Assembly: GCA_027306695.1 (NCBI GenBank)
Contig: DAHUZH010000017.1
Coordinates: forward strand, 1-41,319
DNA: 41,319 nucleotides
Origin: Acidobacteriaceae bacterium
Lineage (GTDB): Bacteria > Acidobacteriota > Terriglobia > Terriglobales > Acidobacteriaceae
Direction: 5' to 3'
Part shown: in pieces, positions 16,049 to 25,723 of the stretch
How positions within the stretch are numbered: position 1 is the stretch's first letter
How the letters are laid out: each line of letters opens with the position of its first letter
Program-made: the position numbers and the translations under genes
The notes under the pieces: model-generated
Told to the model about the DNA's origin: nothing
What the model saw: the letters and a program-made list of their open reading frames with translations, nothing else
Database searches by the model: none

Positions 16049-17503
16049 GTGGTCATACTCGTTGCTCTGGGATTGCCGCTGTTGGGTGCGCTCCTGCTTG
16101 CTCTATTCGGAGCGCGCCACTACGCTGCGGAGTTGAATGCCGCCATGAGTTTTGCCACGCTGGTCGCCGTCATATTTCTGGTTCTACGTGTCCTTCGGCA
16201 TGGGTCGATACTCGCCTTGCATGAACAGTTCTTTGTCGATTCCTTCAACGTCTTCCTGGTCGCGCTGACGGCTTTCGTTGGGTTTACGACTTCCCTCTTC
16301 TCGCGGCCATATATGCGAATTGAAGAACAGCGCGGTCGTCTCAGCCCACAACGGCTGCGCCTCTATCACAGCATGTATCAACTGTTTATGGCGGCAATGT
16401 TTCTGGCGCTATTGACCAATAATATGGGCCTGCTCTGGGTAGCGATGGAAGCCGCCACGCTCTCGACAGTATTGCTGGTTTCGCTGTATCGCACACGCGC
16501 CAGCCTGGAAGCAGCCTGGAAGTATTTCATCCTCTGCGGCGTCGGCATTGCCCAGGCGCTGTTTGGCACTATCCTGCTGTATTTTGCAGCAGAGCATATT
16601 CTGGGCCGCCAAGGGATGACAGCTCTATTGTGGACGCACCTCAATGCGGTGAAGGGGCAGCTCGAACCCCGAGTGCTGGGGCTGGCCTTTGTCTTTCTAC
16701 TGGTTGGCTATGGGACGAAAGTCGGTCTGGCCCCGCTCCATAACTGGCTCCCCGATGCCCATGCCGAAGGTCCAACACCTGTGTCCGCTGTTCTTTCCGG
16801 CTTGTTATTGAATGTCGCGCTCTATGCGGTCATCCGCTGTAAGGTCCTGGTCGAAGGTTCGATTGGCTCGTATCTTCCTGGGCATATGCTGATGGGTTTT
16901 GGCCTGCTCTCTGCTGTGCTTGGCGCATTCTTTCTGTGGAGACAGCGCGACATCAAGCGGCTGTTTGGGTATTCGTCCATCGAACACATGGGCATCATCA
17001 CGTTTGCATTTGGAATTGGCGGGCCGATTGCAAACTTCGCGGCCTTGCTGCACATGACCGTCCACTCTCTCACCAAATCGTCGATCTTCTTTACGGCTGG
17101 CCATGCCTCGCAGACCGCCCATACACAGCAGATGGACGGGATTCGTGGTCTGGTGGGCATCAGTCCAACCATTGGTTGGGGCCTGATGCTGGGATCGCTC
17201 GCTATTCTCGGTATGCCGCCGTTCGGGGTCTTTGCCAGCGAATTTCTGATTCTTACCACCGCTATGCGGGAACATCCCTGGACAACGCCATTTCTTTTAA
17301 TCGCGCTGGGCGTCGCCTTCGCTGCCATCTTCCGCAAAGTGCAGCCGATGGTCTTCGGGGAAAGCGATGCGCCGCCCTTACCGCATTCCCCGGCGTTGGT
17401 GCCGGTCTTCATCCATCTTGCAATGGTGCTGATGCTGGGCGTCTACATTCCGTTTGCTTTGGCAGAGTGGTATCGAGCGGCGGCGCGGCTGATCGGAGGA
17501 TGA
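16049..17503 (+). CDS. hyfF: HyfF-like membrane subunit (antiporter/NuoL-N type)
   Basis: The 484-residue protein is a second antiporter-type subunit. It carries WVAMEAATLSTVLLV (TM5 glutamate), GYGTKVGLAPLHNWLPDAHA (TM7 lysine) and the following EGPTPVSAVLSGLL signature, and RQRDIKRLFGYSSIEHMGI. The start is GTG at 16049, one base after the hyfE stop. Its length matches HyfF. In E. coli hydrogenase-4 this subunit adds an ion-pumping site beyond those of hydrogenase-3. The stop at 17501-17503 lies just before the start of the large subunit. Confidence 0.9.
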   Translation: MVILVALGLPLLGALLLALFGARHYAAELNAAMSFATLVAVIFLVLRVLRHGSILALHEQFFVDSFNVFLVALTAFVGFTTSLFSRPYMRIEEQRGRLSPQRLRLYHSMYQLFMAAMFLALLTNNMGLLWVAMEAATLSTVLLVSLYRTRASLEAAWKYFILCGVGIAQALFGTILLYFAAEHILGRQGMTALLWTHLNAVKGQLEPRVLGLAFVFLLVGYGTKVGLAPLHNWLPDAHAEGPTPVSAVLSGLLLNVALYAVIRCKVLVEGSIGSYLPGHMLMGFGLLSAVLGAFFLWRQRDIKRLFGYSSIEHMGIITFAFGIGGPIANFAALLHMTVHSLTKSSIFFTAGHASQTAHTQQMDGIRGLVGISPTIGWGLMLGSLAILGMPPFGVFASEFLILTTAMREHPWTTPFLLIALGVAFAAIFRKVQPMVFGESDAPPLPHSPALVPVFIHLAMVLMLGVYIPFALAEWYRAAARLIGG

Positions 17504-17505
17504 AA

Positions 17506-19053
17506 ATGGCGACGGACTTCATGGAATTTCAACCCGCCAAGTTGCCTGCGAATATACCGGGCCGCCGTTTGCGCGTTGACCGCGTGCAATGGCTCCAGAC
17601 AGCAGAGGCTTTGCGTGAATCGAACGTGCGCTTTCTCACTCTATGGGGTGCGGATGATCGGGACCACGACGGAGGCTTTCGCATCTATGCTGCGTACCTT
17701 CTGCCCGACACCGTAATTGTCGTCGAACACTTCATGCAAGATTTCCCTGCACCTTCGTATCCGAGTATCGCGACCTTGTTCCCAGCAGCATTGCGTATGC
17801 AGCACGCCATCTATGATTTACTCGGCATCTCAACGGACGAAGCGGACAAGCGCGGCTGGCTGCGCCACAGCGGCTGGCCGGAGACACTCTTTCCCCTGCG
17901 GAGAGATGTCGATGGCACTCAGCAATATCCGGTTGCCTCTGCGCCATATCCATTCGTCGAGGTGGAAGGCGATGGCGTACATGAAATCGCCGTGGGCCCA
18001 GTCCATGCTGGCACTATTGAACCGGGACATTTCCGTTTCTCCGTTGTGGGTGAAAAAGTTTTGCGCCTGGAAGAACGTCTCGGTTACACCCACAAAGGAG
18101 TAGCAAAACACTTTGAGGGCATGTCACAAAAAGAGGGCCATCGGCTGGCAGCGCGAGTCTCCGGCGATTCAGCCGTCGCATTCTCCTGGGCGTACTGCGC
18201 CGCTCTGGAGTCCATCACCGAGACCGTCTGCCCTGCGCGAGCAATCATTCTGCGTGCCTTGGCACTGGAGCATGAGCGTCTGGCGAACCATCTCGGCGAT
18301 CTCGGCGCACTCGGCAACGATGCGGGTTTCGCCTTCGGCCTTACGCAGTTCTCAAAACTGAAAGAAGACCTGCTACGAACCAATATCGTTGCCTTCGGCG
18401 CGCGCTATCTGCTGGATTACGTCATCCCCGGTGGCGTTGCCGTCGATCTGACTGTAGATGCGCGTCGCCTGCTGCTCGATCTGTACGATGCATTGGGGCC
18501 ATCTGTAAACCAGATGCGCTCCATCTATGACGAGCACGCAGGACTACAGGATCGCATTCGTGAAGCTGGACGGTTAGAGCAGGCCGCAGCCGAAAAGCTA
18601 GGCGCAACCGGCTTGGTCGCGCGCGCCTCCGGCCTTCCATACGACCTGCGGGTGGATCATCCGTGGACCCCCTATGACTCATTCGTTCCAAAGCTGATCG
18701 TGCAAACCGGTGGGGACGTGGCCGCGCGCGTGCAAACACGTTTCGATGAAATTCTCGAATCCCTTCGACTCTGCCGTGCGCTTCTCTCTGGGCCTCCTAA
18801 AGACGCTATCCACACCTCAGTTCCCGTAGCTACCTCAGACCTTCTCGGGATTGGCCTCATCGAAGGATGGCGCGGTCCGGTGTTGATTGCGCTCGAAACC
18901 GGCCCGAACGGGGGTATCCGTCGCTGCCATGCACACGATCCATCCTGGCAAAACTGGCCGCTCCTCGAATACGCGATTCTCGGCAATATCGTGCCGGATT
19001 TTCCGCTCATCAACAAATCCTTCAACTTGTCCTACAGTGGACAGGACGGATGA
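17506..19053 (+). CDS. hyfG: HyfG-like large subunit lacking both Ni-binding Cys motifs (Ehr type)
   Basis: The start is ATG 17506, placed 6 bases behind GGAGG; the product has 515 residues. Residues 1-130 form the NuoC-like domain (FRIYAAYLLPDTVIVVEHFM) and the rest the NuoD/hydrogenase large-subunit domain (RLGYTHKGVAKHFEGMSQ, ALALEHERLANHLGDLGALG). In a true hydrogenase the first Ni motif reads RVCGIC; here it is RVSGDS, so both cysteines (positions 219 and 222) are serine. The C-terminal DPCxSC motif is replaced by FNLSYSGQD. A [NiFe] centre therefore cannot form. The protein fits the energy-converting hydrogenase-related (Ehr) group, which resembles complex I more than hydrogenase. Substrate unknown; quinone reduction or another redox partner is possible. 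Confidence 0.9.
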   Translation: MATDFMEFQPAKLPANIPGRRLRVDRVQWLQTAEALRESNVRFLTLWGADDRDHDGGFRIYAAYLLPDTVIVVEHFMQDFPAPSYPSIATLFPAALRMQHAIYDLLGISTDEADKRGWLRHSGWPETLFPLRRDVDGTQQYPVASAPYPFVEVEGDGVHEIAVGPVHAGTIEPGHFRFSVVGEKVLRLEERLGYTHKGVAKHFEGMSQKEGHRLAARVSGDSAVAFSWAYCAALESITETVCPARAIILRALALEHERLANHLGDLGALGNDAGFAFGLTQFSKLKEDLLRTNIVAFGARYLLDYVIPGGVAVDLTVDARRLLLDLYDALGPSVNQMRSIYDEHAGLQDRIREAGRLEQAAAEKLGATGLVARASGLPYDLRVDHPWTPYDSFVPKLIVQTGGDVAARVQTRFDEILESLRLCRALLSGPPKDAIHTSVPVATSDLLGIGLIEGWRGPVLIALETGPNGGIRRCHAHDPSWQNWPLLEYAILGNIVPDFPLINKSFNLSYSGQDG

Positions 19054-19060
19054 GGTAATT

Positions 19061-19588
19061 ATGTGGAACACGCTTTCACGAATGCTGCACACTGGCCTGT
19101 TGACAGAGCCTCTCCCGGCCCCCGGCGAGGCCGCGCCTGCGCTCGAAACCTTGCAGCGGGAGCTTCTTGGAATTCTCGGACGCGCGCTGTGCATTCGTCA
19201 TGTCGATGCCGGTTCCTGCAATGGTTGCGAATTGGAAATTCAGGCGCTCAACAATCCGTATTACAACCTTGAAGGCGCAGGGATTAAATTCGTGGCCAGT
19301 CCGCGTCACGCGGATCTGTTGCTGGTCACTGGCCCGGTATCTGTGAATATGGAAGAAGCATTGAAACGCACCTACGATGCCGTCCCCGATCCAAAATTAG
19401 TCGTCGCTGTTGGAAATTGTGGAGCATGCGGTGGCATCTTTGGCACAAGTTATGCCAGCTGCGGCGGCGTGGTGAACATCATTCCGGTAAATTTCACCGT
19501 GACGGGCTGCCCACCCAGCCCGACCGCGATCCTGTGTGGAATCCTCCAGGCTATACGCCCTGCGTCAGCGACCACTAAAGCAAGCTGA
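19061..19588 (+). CDS. hyfI: HyfI-like small subunit (NuoB homologue, [4Fe-4S])
   Basis: The 175-residue protein starts at ATG 19061 with GAGG at proper distance, 7 bp after the large subunit. The proximal (N2-like) [4Fe-4S] ligands are present: SCNGCE (C53, C56), GNCGACGG (C120/C123) and GCPPSP (C150). The motif LNNPYYNLEGAGIKFVASPR is typical of the family. So the small subunit keeps its cluster although the large subunit has lost its metal centre. No HyfA/HyfH ferredoxin subunit, formate dehydrogenase or hyp maturation gene follows; the operon ends here, and the electron donor to this cluster must be encoded elsewhere or be soluble. Confidence 0.9.
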   Translation: MWNTLSRMLHTGLLTEPLPAPGEAAPALETLQRELLGILGRALCIRHVDAGSCNGCELEIQALNNPYYNLEGAGIKFVASPRHADLLLVTGPVSVNMEEALKRTYDAVPDPKLVVAVGNCGACGGIFGTSYASCGGVVNIIPVNFTVTGCPPSPTAILCGILQAIRPASATTKAS

Positions 19589-19668
19589 CATCTCAAGCAA
19601 CCTAGGCAATTTTGACTCGCAGGCAGCATTGAATCTGGATGAGCCTGGCATAAAAATTCCTGAGAGTG

Positions 19669-19884
19669 TCAACCCTTGTAATTCGGCATGCAGGAAGTCT
19701 CTTTCAGCCCCAGCTTACGCAGGATGTACATCGCTGGGCACCAGTTTGTGAAGGCGGACTGAAGCAGATTCAGGCCGACAAATGCTGTGAAGAGATACCA
19801 ATAGGGAGAAACAAAGTGCCCCAACGCCACTGTAATCAGAATAATGGTCCCTGCCAATAAACGTAAACTGCGTTCGACTGTCAT
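19669..19884 (-). CDS. DUF2892 (YgaP-like) small membrane protein
   Basis: The 71-residue protein starts at ATG 19884, behind a strong AGGAG, not at the upstream in-frame codon at 19908. It has the DUF2892 pattern: MTVERSLRLLAGTIILITVA, YWYLFTAFVGLNLLQSAFTN and NWCPAMYILRKLGL, two membrane helices with the conserved WCP. This domain is the membrane anchor of the sulfurtransferase YgaP in other bacteria, where it is fused to rhodanese. Here it stands alone. It begins 13 bp behind the RND pump gene and is the last gene of that operon; such pairs of DUF2892 and RND genes are common, and the functional link is unknown. Confidence 0.88.
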   Translation of the reverse strand: MTVERSLRLLAGTIILITVALGHFVSPYWYLFTAFVGLNLLQSAFTNWCPAMYILRKLGLKETSCMPNYKG

Positions 19885-19897
19885 ATTTATCTCCTCG

Positions 19898-22800
19898 TTA
19901 CTGTGCAATTTTCTTTTCGTTACTCAACATCTTCCGTCGTTCGATGATGTAATAGAGAATCGGTACCGCCATCAAGGAAAGCAATGTGGAGGCCACTCCA
20001 CCAGCCATCAAGGAAAGCGCCAATCCTTGAAAAATTGGATCGGTCAGAATGACGCTGGCGCCAATTACGACGGCAGCCGCAGTCAGCAGAATTGGACGGA
20101 GCCGCACCGCTCCGGCATAAACCACTGCGCGCTCCAGCGGCATGCCTTCGGCGCGGTGATGATTGATAAAATCCACCAGGATGATCGAGTTGCGGACGAT
20201 GATTCCTGCGCCAGCAATAAAACCGATCATGGATGTCGCCGTGAAGAACGCGCCCATCAGTGCATGCGCCGGAAGGATTCCAACCAGCGTCAATGGTATG
20301 GGGGCCATGATGATGAGTGGCGTAACGAAGGAACGGAACCATCCTACGACCAGGACATAAATCAATAGCAGTGCACCTGCGAACGCCAGCCCCAGATCGC
20401 GGAATACTTCGATGGTGATTTGCCATTCGCCATCCCACTTCATCGAATAGCGTGCGGTTGAAGTCGGCTGGACAGAGTTATAACGGCCCAGGATGTATCC
20501 CTGTGGGAGCCGCAAATGATCCAGCGACTTATTCATCTTCAGGATTGCGTACACCGGACTTTCTTCTCCACCCGCAAGATCTCCCGTCACGTAAACCACG
20601 CGCCGCATGTTCTTGCGATAGATGCTTGGTTGCAAAGTCTCCTGGCGCACGGTTGTCACTTCGCCGAGAGACACCTGTCCTCCGGTGGCCGTCGGCAATT
20701 TCAGACTTACCAACTGATCAATGCTGGAGCGGTCCGCACGGTCTAACCGGACATTGATCTGCACATCTTCCGTCGCGGTTGGAGAGTGCAACAATCCGGC
20801 GTTTGTACCGTGCAGAGCAATTTCCAGTGTGCGCGTCACCTCCTCCGCAGAAACTCCCACCAGCGCTGCCTTTGCGAGATCGACACGAATGTCATATTCC
20901 GGTTGAGGGTCTTCCACATACCAGTTGACGTCCACAACACCGTGCGTCTGCCGGAAGATCTGCTTGATCTGTCTGGCTACGTCAATCTGGCCATTCAGGT
21001 CCGGCCCATACACTTCTGCGACCATTGTTTGCAGCACGGGTGGTCCCGGAGGAACTTCGCTGACCTCAATGCGTGCGCCAAAAGGGGCCGCGATCCTATC
21101 CAGCTCCGTCCGGAGGCGTCGCGCAATATCATGACTCTGCGCGCTGCGTTCATTCTTGGGCAGCAGATTCACCTGGATGTCTGCCTGGTTGGGCTGGTTG
21201 CGTAAAAAATAGTGCCGTACCAGACCATTGAAGTTGTATGGACCCGAAGTCCCTGCATAAATCTGGTAATTCACAATCTCCGGCTGTCTGGAAAGATAAG
21301 CGCCCATCGCCTGTGCCAACTGGGTGGTCTGTTCCAGCGTGCTGCCATCTTTCATGTCAATGATGATCTGAAACTCGCTTTTATTGTCGAAAGGCAGCAT
21401 CTTGACTTTCACCAGCTTGAGTGGGACCAACAGCATTGCCAGCAGCAACAGGAGAACCACGCTACCCAGAAAAAGATAGCGGGACGATGCTTTCGCAACC
21501 ATAGTCTGCATCATCCGCTCATAGATGCGCGTCATCCAGTTGCCGGTTTCATGGTGATGCCCACCGGAATCGTGCGCATAATGACCCAGTAAGCGTAGTG
21601 AAGCCCAAGGGGAAATTATGAAGGCCACAATCAGCGAAAGTAGCATGGCGGCTGAGGCTCCGACAGGGATGGGACGCATGTATGGACCCATCAGTCCCCG
21701 CACAAACGCCATAGGCAGGATCGAGGCGACCACTGCGAACGTGGCAAGGATGGTTGGATTGCCTACTTCGCTGACTGCCTCGACGACCACATCATCCAAT
21801 TTGCGTCCACCAGTTTGCGGTAACCGGAAGTGCCGAACGATATTCTCTACGACTACGATGGCATCGTCGACAAGAATACCGATGCTGAAGATGAGCGCGA
21901 AGAGCGTCACCCGGTTCAACGTGTAGCCATAGAAATAGAAAACGGCAAGCGTGAATGCGAGTGTCACTGGAATTGCCAGCAGAACGACCCCAGACTCCCT
22001 CCATCCAAGTGCAAATGCAATGAGCAATGTGACCGACAGGATCGCCAGCAATAAATGCTCCAACAATTCATTCGACTTTTCTTTCGCCGTCTCTCCATAA
22101 TTGCGTGTCGTGGCGATGTTCAAATTTCCCGGGAGCATGTCCCCACGCAAATGCTGCACGCGATCCAGAACGTCATTGGCGACGATGGTCGCGTTTGTTC
22201 CTTTCAGTTTGGCAACCGTGAGTGTCACCGCAGGATAGTCGAAGCCCTGTTGCACCCCAGCTTTCTGCGCCGTTCCAGCGGCGTCTGCAAAAAGCACATA
22301 CTGGCTTGGCTCGGCTGGGCCATCCTCAATTTTCTGGGCAACGTCTCTTAGATAAACAGGATGTCCGTTCTTGATGCTTACGACTACGTCCTGCAATCCA
22401 TTTGCATTTGTAAAAAAATGGCCTGCATCTACCAGGAATTCGCGGTTCCCTTGCGAAAATGACCCCACCTGCGCTTTTACATTGGCGGCCTGTAAACGGC
22501 CCACGACTTCCTGGGCAGTGACGCCATAAGCTGCCAGCCGGACATCATCCAGCACAACCCGCACAACTCGCGGCTCCCCGCCGATAATCTTTACTTCAGA
22601 AACATTGTCGGTCTGCTTGATCTCGTCTTTGAGTTCCGCTGCGATCTGTCTTAATCGGTAGGAATCGTAGTTAGGTCCCCATAACGTAAGAGCAAGAATA
22701 GGCACGTCATCGATCGAACGGGCTTTGATAATCGGTTTCGATAGGCCTGGAGGAATGACATCGAGATTGGAATACAGCTTGTCGTAGGTCTTTACAATCG

Positions 22801-23131
22801 CATTTTCCTGGTTTGAGCCAACCTCAAAGCGCACAATTATCAGGCTCGAACCGGGCCGTGAGATGGAATAGACGTACTCTACATTCGGAATCTGACGCAG
22901 CAATTTTTCCAGCGGCATACTGACGCGCCGTTCCACTTCCTGCGGAGAGGCGCCGGGCATCGCCACCATCACATCGAGCATCGGCACGACAATCTGAGGT
23001 TCTTCTTCGCGGGGTGTCTTCAGAATTGCAAACGCTCCGACCATCAGCGCCATCAGGATAAGCAGCGGTGTCAACTTGGAGTTGATCGATCCCTGCGCGA
23101 TGCGCCCCGAAATGCCGAGAGGCCGGTTCAT
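19898..23131 (-). CDS. RND efflux pump inner-membrane permease
   Basis: The 1077-residue protein is a full-length AcrB/MexB-type permease with two six-helix halves and two periplasmic loops. TM4 carries [20 protein letters not shown] with the Asp pair used for proton relay; this fits the hydrophobe/amphiphile type (HAE-like) better than the metal type (CusA), whose motif has a single Asp. The N terminus ([19 protein letters not shown], then [20 protein letters not shown]) marks a subfamily often annotated simply as 'efflux RND transporter permease subunit'. The start overlaps the adaptor stop as ATGA. It works with the adaptor and TolC encoded just upstream to expel substrate out of the cell; substrate unknown. 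Confidence 0.93.
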   Translation of the reverse strand: MNRPLGISGRIAQGSINSKLTPLLILMALMVGAFAILKTPREEEPQIVVPMLDVMVAMPGASPQEVERRVSMPLEKLLRQIPNVEYVYSISRPGSSLIIVRFEVGSNQENAIVKTYDKLYSNLDVIPPGLSKPIIKARSIDDVPILALTLWGPNYDSYRLRQIAAELKDEIKQTDNVSEVKIIGGEPRVVRVVLDDVRLAAYGVTAQEVVGRLQAANVKAQVGSFSQGNREFLVDAGHFFTNANGLQDVVVSIKNGHPVYLRDVAQKIEDGPAEPSQYVLFADAAGTAQKAGVQQGFDYPAVTLTVAKLKGTNATIVANDVLDRVQHLRGDMLPGNLNIATTRNYGETAKEKSNELLEHLLLAILSVTLLIAFALGWRESGVVLLAIPVTLAFTLAVFYFYGYTLNRVTLFALIFSIGILVDDAIVVVENIVRHFRLPQTGGRKLDDVVVEAVSEVGNPTILATFAVVASILPMAFVRGLMGPYMRPIPVGASAAMLLSLIVAFIISPWASLRLLGHYAHDSGGHHHETGNWMTRIYERMMQTMVAKASSRYLFLGSVVLLLLLAMLLVPLKLVKVKMLPFDNKSEFQIIIDMKDGSTLEQTTQLAQAMGAYLSRQPEIVNYQIYAGTSGPYNFNGLVRHYFLRNQPNQADIQVNLLPKNERSAQSHDIARRLRTELDRIAAPFGARIEVSEVPPGPPVLQTMVAEVYGPDLNGQIDVARQIKQIFRQTHGVVDVNWYVEDPQPEYDIRVDLAKAALVGVSAEEVTRTLEIALHGTNAGLLHSPTATEDVQINVRLDRADRSSIDQLVSLKLPTATGGQVSLGEVTTVRQETLQPSIYRKNMRRVVYVTGDLAGGEESPVYAILKMNKSLDHLRLPQGYILGRYNSVQPTSTARYSMKWDGEWQITIEVFRDLGLAFAGALLLIYVLVVGWFRSFVTPLIIMAPIPLTLVGILPAHALMGAFFTATSMIGFIAGAGIIVRNSIILVDFINHHRAEGMPLERAVVYAGAVRLRPILLTAAAVVIGASVILTDPIFQGLALSLMAGGVASTLLSLMAVPILYYIIERRKMLSNEKKIAQ

Positions 23132-24255
23132 CCTTGCACCTCGACACGCTTCCCACCCAATTCCCGGCCATCCGGCGACACGACGATCATCTCCTTCAGG
23201 CTCAATCCAGACAGCACCTCCACCCTGTTTCCGAACTGATTGCCAAGTGTGACGTAACGAAGCTGTGCGCTTTTGTCTGCGCCAACCACGTACACACTCG
23301 CAAGATTCCCATGATGTACAACCGCCGATTGTGGAATCATAATGGAGGTTCTTTGACCGCGGACGAGGCTCGCGTGCCCGAATAGCCCGCTCCGAAGCGC
23401 AGCATTCTGCGGCAACTCGATCTTGACAGTGAAGCTGCGGCTGCTTGCGTCCCCTGCCGGATATATCTGGATCACTTTCCCAGCCATCTCTTTTCCGGCA
23501 ATCGCATCGATCTCTACCGGAACGCTTTGACCCAGCCGAATAAATTTGACGTTGTTCTCATCCACGCTCACCTCAAGGTGGAAGCGGGCCATGCTCTCGA
23601 GGGTGAATAACGGAATGCCTGGCGATGCCAATGCACCTGGATCGACATTCCGCTGCGCAATGATCCCGGAAAAGGGGGCACGAATTTGCGTATAGGATGC
23701 GCCAATTGCGGCCTGGGAGACAGCCGCTTTCGCCTGCGCTTCATTTGCCTTTGCTACATCACGACGAGCAGCAGCGGTCTGCAACTGCTGCCGAACCTCG
23801 TCGTACTCCTGCGCGCTGACAGATTTTCGCTGATGCAGCAATTCATAGCGCTGCATGGTCGATGCGGCAAGCGCATAGGCACTCTCTGCTGCACCCACTT
23901 CATGCTCTGCTGCAGATAGACTGGCCTGCGCCTGTTCAAGGCCAGCTTGCGGCTGGGCAGGATTTATCCGCGCCAACACCTGGCCAGCAGTTACATGGCT
24001 GCCCTCCGTCACCATCACTGCGACAATCGTGCCCATCATCTGCGGCGCAATCTGTGCTGTTTCCGCAGCTTGTACGGTACCTACTGCCTGAAAAGAATCC
24101 GGCACTGTCTGCTGATTCACCTGCATCAGCGCGACTCCGGCAACGGTCTCCGGCATAGCTGGAGTTGCAACATTTTTTGAAGAGCAGGAAACCATGCCTC
24201 CTGCAACCGGCAGAAGAAGGCCGAAACATAGCGGAGTCAAAATATTCTTTTTCAT
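23128..24255 (-). CDS. RND periplasmic adaptor (HlyD/AcrA family), probable lipoprotein
   Basis: The 375-residue protein begins [20 protein letters not shown] and then VSCSSKN, a signal peptide with a possible lipobox. It has the lipoyl halves ([20 protein letters not shown] and [19 protein letters not shown]), a long coiled-coil hairpin rich in Ala/Gln between them (about residues 105-170), and the beta-barrel and membrane-proximal parts ([20 protein letters not shown]). The adaptor bridges the pump and TolC in the periplasm. The gene overlaps both neighbours by 4 bp (ATGA junctions), so the three pump genes are translationally coupled. Confidence 0.92.
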   Translation of the reverse strand: MKKNILTPLCFGLLLPVAGGMVSCSSKNVATPAMPETVAGVALMQVNQQTVPDSFQAVGTVQAAETAQIAPQMMGTIVAVMVTEGSHVTAGQVLARINPAQPQAGLEQAQASLSAAEHEVGAAESAYALAASTMQRYELLHQRKSVSAQEYDEVRQQLQTAAARRDVAKANEAQAKAAVSQAAIGASYTQIRAPFSGIIAQRNVDPGALASPGIPLFTLESMARFHLEVSVDENNVKFIRLGQSVPVEIDAIAGKEMAGKVIQIYPAGDASSRSFTVKIELPQNAALRSGLFGHASLVRGQRTSIMIPQSAVVHHGNLASVYVVGADKSAQLRYVTLGNQFGNRVEVLSGLSLKEMIVVSPDGRELGGKRVEVQG

Positions 24256-25658
24256 TGCGTCACCACCGGAGATTGCGGAGAAAGGTCGCCGCTTGCCAAT
24301 TGCAAGGCGGCATAACTAAGCACGTATCTGTAAACGGATTGCCAGTAATCTGTCTGGCTGGTACGCTCGGCGTCTTCAGCACGCAGTAAATCTGTCACAG
24401 TCGTCAAACCACTTTCGTAGCGGTCTCGCGTGATGCGTAAACTTTCCTGAGACTGCGCGATGGAGCTTCTGGATACATCCAGCATCTGGCGGGCCGCATC
24501 GCACTCGTAAAATGCACGCCGCACCTGTAAGCGGACAGCATCCCGCGCTGCCCGCTGCGCCGCTTCTGTGCGGTCCAAATTGGCTTTCGCCTGCGCAAGC
24601 GCAGCACTGTTCTCTCGTGTGAAAAGATTTATATGGAGTTCCGCACCTGTAACCCAATTGGTGCTGCCGCCACTCGCAAAGGATGGATTGTCCGCCTCAT
24701 ACGATCCATAAGCATCGAGGCGAGGCCCGAAGGCAGCCTTCGCTGCTCGCACGCCATTCTGCTGCGCCCCGATCTGCGAGGCCATCGCCTGCAAGTCGGA
24801 ACGCTGGCGCAACGCACGGGCCTCGACCTCTTCCAGCGCCACCGGAGGAAATGCATGCTCTTCGAGCACCTCGGCGGGCTGCTGTCCCGGGGCGAGTGGT
24901 GCTCCGAGAGCCGTTTCCAGTTGTGTGCGGGCGATCTCGACACCGCTACGAGCACGGATCAAGTCCTGCTGACGCATCGCCTGATTTACTTTAGCCGAGA
25001 GCGAATCGGAATCGACCGCAGTACCCGCCTCTACACGAGAGGCACTGGTATACGCCAAGGCCTCGGCCGTCTTCTCTGTCTGTTCTGCCAACTCCACCTG
25101 CTTCTTTGCCAGCAACCATGCGTAATACGCATCCAGAACTTTATAGACCAGTTCCTGGTCGGAACGGGTCAATTCCTGCTGTGAGGCGGTTTGTGCCAAC
25201 TTGGCCTGGCGCATCTGCGAGGTGCCTGCAAAGGAGTCGAACAGGTTCCATTTGCCTTCCAGACGGCTCATGAAATTTCCAATGGCACTCGGCGAATTCA
25301 GTTGGCTCAATGCAAAATCAGCGGATGTGAAGCGGCCCTGACGCAGACGAGTACCGAAGACATATACTGGATCATTGCTGAGTGTGGCGTTCTCCGTAAA
25401 TCCCACATGCGGAAAAAATTCTGCACTGGCCTGTGTGACAGATGCTTTTGCCACCTGTGTATCGGCCTCCGCCATCGTATGCGTGGGGCTTTTTCCCATC
25501 GCGATAGCGACAGCATTGGGCAACGTCAATGCCTCTGGCTGCTGGGCGAGGATCGCGCCCGTTGGGAGCAGTACCGCAAAAATGATTGCGTGGACTGCTG
25601 GACATCTAAAACCTGGAAGTTGCTTTATCTGCATAGAACCGCCAAACCGGGCCTTCAT
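24252..25658 (-). CDS. TolC-family outer-membrane efflux protein
   Basis: The 468-residue frame contains a signal peptide (AVHAIIFAVLLPTGAILAQ) and two TolC/OEP repeats. Typical elements are LTLPNAVAIAMGKSPTHTMA, a periplasmic coiled-coil with AEQTEKTAEALAYTSASRVE, and the second repeat YESGLTTVTDLLRAEDAERT. The protein forms the trimeric outer-membrane channel of the pump. A start at 25634 (MQIKQLPG) is possible and gives a shorter signal peptide. It is the first pump gene, 65 bp behind the sigma-factor gene. Confidence 0.92.
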   Translation of the reverse strand: MKARFGGSMQIKQLPGFRCPAVHAIIFAVLLPTGAILAQQPEALTLPNAVAIAMGKSPTHTMAEADTQVAKASVTQASAEFFPHVGFTENATLSNDPVYVFGTRLRQGRFTSADFALSQLNSPSAIGNFMSRLEGKWNLFDSFAGTSQMRQAKLAQTASQQELTRSDQELVYKVLDAYYAWLLAKKQVELAEQTEKTAEALAYTSASRVEAGTAVDSDSLSAKVNQAMRQQDLIRARSGVEIARTQLETALGAPLAPGQQPAEVLEEHAFPPVALEEVEARALRQRSDLQAMASQIGAQQNGVRAAKAAFGPRLDAYGSYEADNPSFASGGSTNWVTGAELHINLFTRENSAALAQAKANLDRTEAAQRAARDAVRLQVRRAFYECDAARQMLDVSRSSIAQSQESLRITRDRYESGLTTVTDLLRAEDAERTSQTDYWQSVYRYVLSYAALQLASGDLSPQSPVVTQ

Positions 25659-25723
25659 GCAGATAAATGCAGGCGTTTGGAAAGTGTTACAGAATATTTT
25701 TTGGGGGTACGATTTGCAAAATT

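Noticed and set aside
12387..19588. Formate hydrogenlyase/hydrogenase-4
   Set aside because: The large subunit lacks all four Ni-binding cysteines, and no formate dehydrogenase or hyp genes are present, so H2 chemistry is not supported.
19898..23131. Cu/Ag-exporting CusA-type pump
   Set aside because: TM4 has the Asp-Asp pair of the drug/hydrophobe type, and no methionine-rich CusF-like gene accompanies it.
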